From: Sphingorhabdus lutea
GTDB taxonomy: Bacteria; Pseudomonadota; Alphaproteobacteria; Sphingomonadales; Sphingomonadaceae
Length of the DNA: 64,000 bases
Reading direction: 5' to 3'
Assembly (NCBI RefSeq): GCF_001889025.1
Contig: NZ_CP018154.1
Location: 1,788,501-1,852,500 of the forward strand
The position numbers and the translations under genes are program-made. Below, one piece after another: positions 60,491 to 64,000 of this stretch (position 1 is its first letter; each line of letters begins with the position of its first letter). Under the pieces are notes generated by a model. The model was not told the origin of the DNA. It searched no databases and saw only the letters and a list, made by a program, of their open reading frames with translations.

Positions 60491-61747
60491 ATGAAAAATA
60501 TTGAAATAAATTTTGACGGTATCATTGGGCCATCACATAATTATGCAGGATTAAGTCTGGGCAACATTGCCTCATCAAAAAATAAGGGCGCGGTTTCCAT
60601 GCCGCGTGCCGCCGCTCTTCAGGGTATTGAAAAAATGCGCTCAAATATGAATTTGGGCCTAACTCAAGGGTTTTTCATGCCCCTTCCCCGGCCAAATATC
60701 GGCTGGTTAAACCATTTGGGATGCGATTTGGAAAATGCGCCAGACGCGCTTCTTGCTGCGGCATATAGCGCCTCGTCCATGTGGGCGGCAAATGCAGCCA
60801 CAATTTCCCCTGCCGCCGATACAAAGGATGGCAAAACGCATTTAACACCGGCCAATCTTATCACCATGCCGCATCGCAGCCATGAATGGCCCGACATGCA
60901 AAAACAGTTAAAATTGATTTTCGCCAATCAAGAATATTTTACCGTGCATGACCCCATAAAGGCCCCCTTTGGGGATGAGGGCGCGGCCAATCATATGCGG
61001 CTTTGTTCTCGCCATGACCAATCAGGCATTGAAATATTTATTTATGGCAAAAGCGGCGGTGCATTTCCTGCGCGCCAACATGAACAATCCAGCAGGGCCA
61101 TTGCCCGCCTGCACGGATTGAATCCAGAAAAAACATTGTTTATTGAGCAATCCGAAATCGCAATTGCAAGTGGCGCTTTTCATAATGATGTAGTCGCAGT
61201 TGCCAATGAAAATGTCCTGTTCACGCATGAACAGGCATTTCAGGATAAGGACGCCGCCTATGCGATGATAGAAGCAAAAATGCCCGAAGCAATTATCGTT
61301 GAAGTTCCAAAAGATCGCATCTCACTTGCCGATGCGATAAGTTCTTATCTATTCAATGCTCAGCTTGTCACCCTTCCTAATGGTGATGGCATGGCGCTTA
61401 TCCTGCCATCTGAATCGCAAGAAAACACCCCGGTTTGGAGCTGGCTTGAGGAAATGGTAGCGGGCAATGGCCCTATTCAAAAATTGGTGCCAGTTAATGT
61501 GCGTCAATCCATGGCCAATGGCGGCGGCCCTGCCTGCCTTCGTCTGCGCGTGGTTTGCAATACAGACATGGTTGACCCGCGGTTTATCGCCACAAATGAA
61601 AAATTGGACCAGATAAGCCAAATTATCAGCCAATATTGGCCCGAACAAATTTCGGCCGATAATTTGCGCGACATGGCATTGTTGGAGCAGGTTAAAATTG
61701 CCCGCACTCAATTATTAACCGCTTGTGATATTGATGATCTTTTATAA
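60491..61747 (+). CDS. astB: N-succinylarginine dihydrolase AstB
   Basis: A 418-residue enzyme that hydrolyses N2-succinylarginine to succinylornithine, ammonia and CO2, the second AST step. Family segments are IEINFDGIIGPSHNYAGLSL, MPRAAALQGIEKMRSNMNLG, ANAATISPAADTKDGKTHLT, GDEGAANHMRLC and the C-terminal GGGPACLRLRVVCN, which carries the catalytic Cys of the guanidine-modifying fold; SGAFHNDVVAVANENVLF supplies the His. The ATG at 60491 lies one base after the astA stop; an in-frame ATG at 60473 overlaps astA. Confidence 0.95.
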   Translation: MKNIEINFDGIIGPSHNYAGLSLGNIASSKNKGAVSMPRAAALQGIEKMRSNMNLGLTQGFFMPLPRPNIGWLNHLGCDLENAPDALLAAAYSASSMWAANAATISPAADTKDGKTHLTPANLITMPHRSHEWPDMQKQLKLIFANQEYFTVHDPIKAPFGDEGAANHMRLCSRHDQSGIEIFIYGKSGGAFPARQHEQSSRAIARLHGLNPEKTLFIEQSEIAIASGAFHNDVVAVANENVLFTHEQAFQDKDAAYAMIEAKMPEAIIVEVPKDRISLADAISSYLFNAQLVTLPNGDGMALILPSESQENTPVWSWLEEMVAGNGPIQKLVPVNVRQSMANGGGPACLRLRVVCNTDMVDPRFIATNEKLDQISQIISQYWPEQISADNLRDMALLEQVKIARTQLLTACDIDDLL

Positions 61748-61840
61748 ACAAATATAATTTTTTACACATGGCAAAATAATCGTCGGTTAACTTTACAATA
61801 ACCATTTGCATTAACCATATAAGCTGCTGAAATTACATTT

Positions 61841-61856
61841 TGGCACGGCCTGTGCA
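61841..61856 (+). promoter_or_regulatory. Sigma-54-like promoter motif
   Basis: TGGCACGGCCTGTGCA has the -24 GG and -12 GC elements spaced by exactly 10 bases and a good match to TGGCAC-N5-TTGCA. Transcription would begin about two bases before the ATG at 61868, giving an almost leaderless message. One match can arise by chance, and RpoN has not been shown in this genome. Confidence 0.35.
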
Positions 61857-61867
61857 TTATATTAGTT

Positions 61868-62095
61868 ATGAGAAAATTAACCAGATTATTCACCATTAAA
61901 ACCAAAGCAGAGGTTTTCCTTGTCACTTATGCATTAGGGCTTGGCGCGGTAAAGCGTGGTGAGGAATATTTATTTCAATATCCCGGAAATATTGGCAAAG
62001 TTTTCTTTGTTCTTTGCACCTTTGCCGTGTTTTTGGCGGGTTCAAAAATGTTACAAGCGGTCGAATTTCAAAATATGTTCGGCAGCGAAAAATAA
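61868..62095 (+). CDS. Small membrane protein of unknown function
   Basis: A 75-residue protein. Residues about 16-28 (EVFLVTYALGLGAV) and 45-60 (VFFVLCTFAVFLAGSKM) are hydrophobic, so one or two membrane passes are likely. A basic N-terminus (MRKLTRLFTIKTK) points to a cytoplasmic N-tail. No ribosome site is seen. Its product resembles small uncharacterised inner membrane proteins that I have seen in sphingomonads, but I cannot name it. It lies 120 bases downstream of astB, behind a sigma-54-like motif, and points at the ssrA gene. Confidence 0.65.
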   Translation: MRKLTRLFTIKTKAEVFLVTYALGLGAVKRGEEYLFQYPGNIGKVFFVLCTFAVFLAGSKMLQAVEFQNMFGSEK

Positions 62096-62117
62096 TATAT
62101 TGAATATATAAAGAAAA

Positions 62118-62468
62118 AAGGTGGAGAGCTTCTGTTGCCCGGCGCCCTCCGGGCCGCTGTAACCTTCCTGTTGCCCGGCCGGTTCGGCCGCGTTCTTGTT
62201 TAGTAATCTATCCCGTTAGGGCGTCAATTACGCTGCAAGAGCAAGTGCTTCGTTATCGTTTGCACTTATAAGTTTTGAGCCTATAGCGGGTTACTCAGCC
62301 CGGGTGAAAATAATGCCTTTGAACACACGTCGATCCTGGTTCGGCCCCGTCAATATTGCCAATCATTTAACATAATCGACCATTTTGGTGGAGCCGCCGG
62401 GTACTGCCCCCGGGTCCGCTGCATCTATTACACATCATCATTTATCGCCATAGTCCGCCGAAGCGAAC
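62118..62468 (-). ncRNA. ssrA: Permuted two-piece tmRNA (ssrA)
   Basis: Transfer-messenger RNA in the circularly permuted alphaproteobacterial arrangement. On the minus strand the acceptor piece comes first. It has a T-arm with stem CCGGG/CCCGG around loop GGCAGTA and ends in CGGCTCCACCA (CCA at 62388-62386). A spacer follows. The coding piece then begins GGGGCCGAACCAGGATCGAC at 62348. GGGGCCG pairs fully with CGGCTCC of the acceptor end, giving the 7-base-pair acceptor stem. The tag frame (62263-62228) reads ANDNEALALAA then TAA. A T-rich run follows near 62119. The outer ends are estimates. The protein partner SmpB is encoded at 33307-33789. Confidence 0.93.
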
Positions 62469-62531
62469 ATGACATATATAGACGCAATTTCATGAATAGG
62501 AAGTGAAAGGGATAAAAAAAATTTTACGCCC

Positions 62532-62867
62532 TTATAAACCCTGCATATTTCTGCTTTCACTGGGTATAGCGACGGTTAAGCCGTCTAGATCCTTGGTCAA
62601 TAATATCTGACAGGATAATCTGCTGGTGCGGCGAGCGCCCGCAGCAAGGTCAAGCATATCTTCTTCATTCTCGCTTGCAGGGGGTAATTTATCAAACCAT
62701 GCGTCCTTTACAATGACATGGCAGGTGGAACAGGCCATCTGCCCCTCACATGTCCCCTCCAATGGTTGGCCGGCCGCCTGCCCCACATCTAACAGGCAGT
62801 CCCCTTCATTGCCCTCCACTTCTTGGATAACCGAACCGCTTATATTGGTAAAAATGACTTTGACCAT
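62532..62867 (-). CDS. 2Fe-2S ferredoxin
   Basis: A 111-residue adrenodoxin-type ferredoxin that carries single electrons. The cluster ligands are in CEGQMACSTC (C-x5-C-x2-C) and a later Cys in RLSCQILL. The start MVKVIFTNISGSVIQEVEG is the family type. Its ATG overlaps the cysteine desulfurase stop (TAATG), so it is probably coupled to Fe-S cluster assembly, as Fdx is in the isc operon. A role as electron donor to other enzymes is also possible. The ATG at 62865-62867 is used rather than the longer form. Confidence 0.93.
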   Translation of the reverse strand: MVKVIFTNISGSVIQEVEGNEGDCLLDVGQAAGQPLEGTCEGQMACSTCHVIVKDAWFDKLPPASENEEDMLDLAAGARRTSRLSCQILLTKDLDGLTVAIPSESRNMQGL

Positions 62868-63970
62868 TAAAATATTTCCTGATTTTGCGCACATTGATTT
62901 ATAATTTGGGCCGCTTTATCTATTTCTTCCATGCTTGTATAACGTCCAAAACCCAAACGGATAGAGGATTTTGCCTGTTTGTCACTTAACCCAATGGCTT
63001 TAAGTACATGGCTGGGCCGTCCCGAACCGCTGGCACAGGCGGAGCCCGCCGAAAATAAGATATTTCTGGCTTCGGATATTAAGCGATCTGCATCAAGTCC
63101 ATCTTTTCGAATATTGAAATTTCCATAATATCTATTTTCAATATCTCCATTTATGTCCCATGATGCGAATAATTTCACCGCCAAATCCCATAAATGGCGA
63201 ACATGCTTATTATCCGTCTCCATATTCTGCTTCGCGATTTCTGCAGCCTTGCCAAAACCAACACATAAGGCTGGGGATAAAGTTCCTGACCTCATTCCCA
63301 TTTCCTGCTCTCCACCATGTTGAATTGCGTTTAAATGAATGTCATCGCGAACCCATAATGCGCCAACACCCTTTGGCCCATAAATTTTATGTGCCGATAT
63401 CGCAATCATATCCGGCCCTTCGTCTATCGCCATTCGGCCATATGCCTGAACCGCATCACATAAATATAAACCGCCTGCATCATGCGTTTTTTGCGCAATT
63501 TTGTTTATGGGTTGAATTGTACCAATTTCATTATTTACCATCATGGCAGATATAAGCGCTGGAGGGTTATTTTTTAAAATATTTTCTAACTCATCTAAAT
63601 TGACTAAGCCTACTTTGTTGACGCTTAACATCTGCACTTCATGGCCAATGCGCCGCATTTCATCCATATTATCCAATATGGCTGCATGTTCAATTGTGGT
63701 TGCAGCAAAACGTTTATATGCGCTGCCTTTAATAGCCAAATTTATCGCCTCTGTTGCACCGGATGTGAAAATCAATCGTCCACCCTTGGGCAATAGGGCC
63801 ATTATTTGTTCTCTTGCATGCTCCACAGCTGCTTGGGCCATCCTCCCGCCCATATGGCTGCTATGTGGGTTATAATGATGATCGCGCAGCCATGGTAACA
63901 TGGCATCCACCACCTCTGGCGCCATAGGGGTTGTGGCCTGATAATCCAAATAAATGCTTTTTTGGTTCAT
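62867..63970 (-). CDS. Cysteine desulfurase (IscS/NifS family)
   Basis: A 367-residue PLP enzyme that takes sulfur from cysteine for Fe-S clusters and thio-modifications. The start SIYLDYQATTPMAPEVVDAM, the SGATEAINLAIKG motif, the PLP lysine in ISAHKIYGPKGVGAL, and the sulfur-accepting Cys in SAGSACASGSGRPSHVL are all present. It is shorter than E. coli IscS (404) and resembles the NifS-type branch; which cellular target it serves cannot be fixed. Ferredoxin follows with a one-base overlap. No IscU or IscA gene is in the window; they may lie to the right, upstream. Confidence 0.92.
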   Translation of the reverse strand: MNQKSIYLDYQATTPMAPEVVDAMLPWLRDHHYNPHSSHMGGRMAQAAVEHAREQIMALLPKGGRLIFTSGATEAINLAIKGSAYKRFAATTIEHAAILDNMDEMRRIGHEVQMLSVNKVGLVNLDELENILKNNPPALISAMMVNNEIGTIQPINKIAQKTHDAGGLYLCDAVQAYGRMAIDEGPDMIAISAHKIYGPKGVGALWVRDDIHLNAIQHGGEQEMGMRSGTLSPALCVGFGKAAEIAKQNMETDNKHVRHLWDLAVKLFASWDINGDIENRYYGNFNIRKDGLDADRLISEARNILFSAGSACASGSGRPSHVLKAIGLSDKQAKSSIRLGFGRYTSMEEIDKAAQIINQCAQNQEIF

Positions 63971-64000
63971 TCACATTTCCCAGCGGCGTGATTAACATAT

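Noticed and set aside
62096-62531. Possible small protein genes or tRNA in the ssrA region
   Set aside because: The CCA-ending T-arm belongs to the acceptor piece of tmRNA, and the tag frame and acceptor stem explain the region; no complete tRNA cloverleaf is present.

Overview
The window is a dense chromosomal housekeeping region from an alphaproteobacterium, most likely a low-GC member of the Sphingomonadales (Sphingorhabdus-like; the genus is inference from gene content and order). The evidence: ChvI/ChvG followed by a short HprK, RapZ, a mannose-type EIIA and HPr; CckA beside recA; an alphaproteobacterial LexA box in front of recA; a circularly permuted two-piece tmRNA gene; an HdaA-ppk1-ppx cluster; and a gene order around dapA-smpB-DUF2062 and lptD-surA-pdxA-rsmA that is familiar from sphingomonads. 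I see no insertion sequence, prophage, integron, CRISPR array, tRNA or rRNA gene.

Layout. 1-1180: 5' part of a 2-oxoacid:acceptor oxidoreductase alpha subunit (minus, runs off the left edge). 1363-5172: rppH (plus), then guaB-rsmB-TPR protein (minus). 5269-8367: secreted M28 peptidase (minus), then an SPFH/NfeD membrane pair (plus). 8460-10105: three small proteins (DUF937, DUF3597 and an unnamed relative), two of them ending in the same acidic Asp/Gly tail. 10280-15590: plus-strand signalling run chvI-chvG-hprK-rapZ-EIIA-HPr and an rRNA methyltransferase. 15594-18646: rmuC, pssA, psd (minus). 18821-23523: icd, a GNAT-nitrilase fusion and a KefB-type antiporter (plus). 23592-34670: long minus-strand block holding a small secreted protein, alaS, recA, cckA, an M13 peptidase, a DUF2062 protein, smpB and dapA. 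34759-37285: lytic transglycosylase and greB (plus). 37317-39958: ppk2 and aspS (minus). 40063-41325: rnd (plus). 41401-46991: ppx, ppk1, hdaA, DUF2066 protein (minus). 47055-49119: purM and a purN-YjbR fusion (plus). 49177-52223: ndk, lipoprotein, holC, pepA (minus). 52450-58112: lptD, surA, pdxA, rsmA (plus). 58241-61747: M20 hydrolase, astA, astB (plus). 61868-62095: a small membrane protein. 62118-62468: ssrA (minus). 62532-63970: 2Fe-2S ferredoxin and cysteine desulfurase (minus).

How the genes work together. Several neighbours form real functional units: the envelope-sensing ChvGI pair with a PTS-like phosphorelay lacking a sugar permease; phosphatidylethanolamine synthesis (pssA, psd); polyphosphate synthesis and breakdown (ppk1, ppx, with ppk2 nearby); outer membrane assembly (lptD, surA); arginine succinylation (astA, astB plus an M20 hydrolase that might replace AstE); and trans-translation (ssrA and smpB in the same window). 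Genes are tightly packed, with many 1-8 base overlaps, and convergent operons often share a bidirectional terminator.

I did not find a convincingly new multi-gene system. The observations most worth a second look are the PurN-YjbR fusion, the possible non-orthologous AstE replacement, the shared Asp/Gly tail of the small-protein cluster at 8.4-10.1 kb, and a sigma-54-like motif just before the small membrane protein at 61.9 kb.
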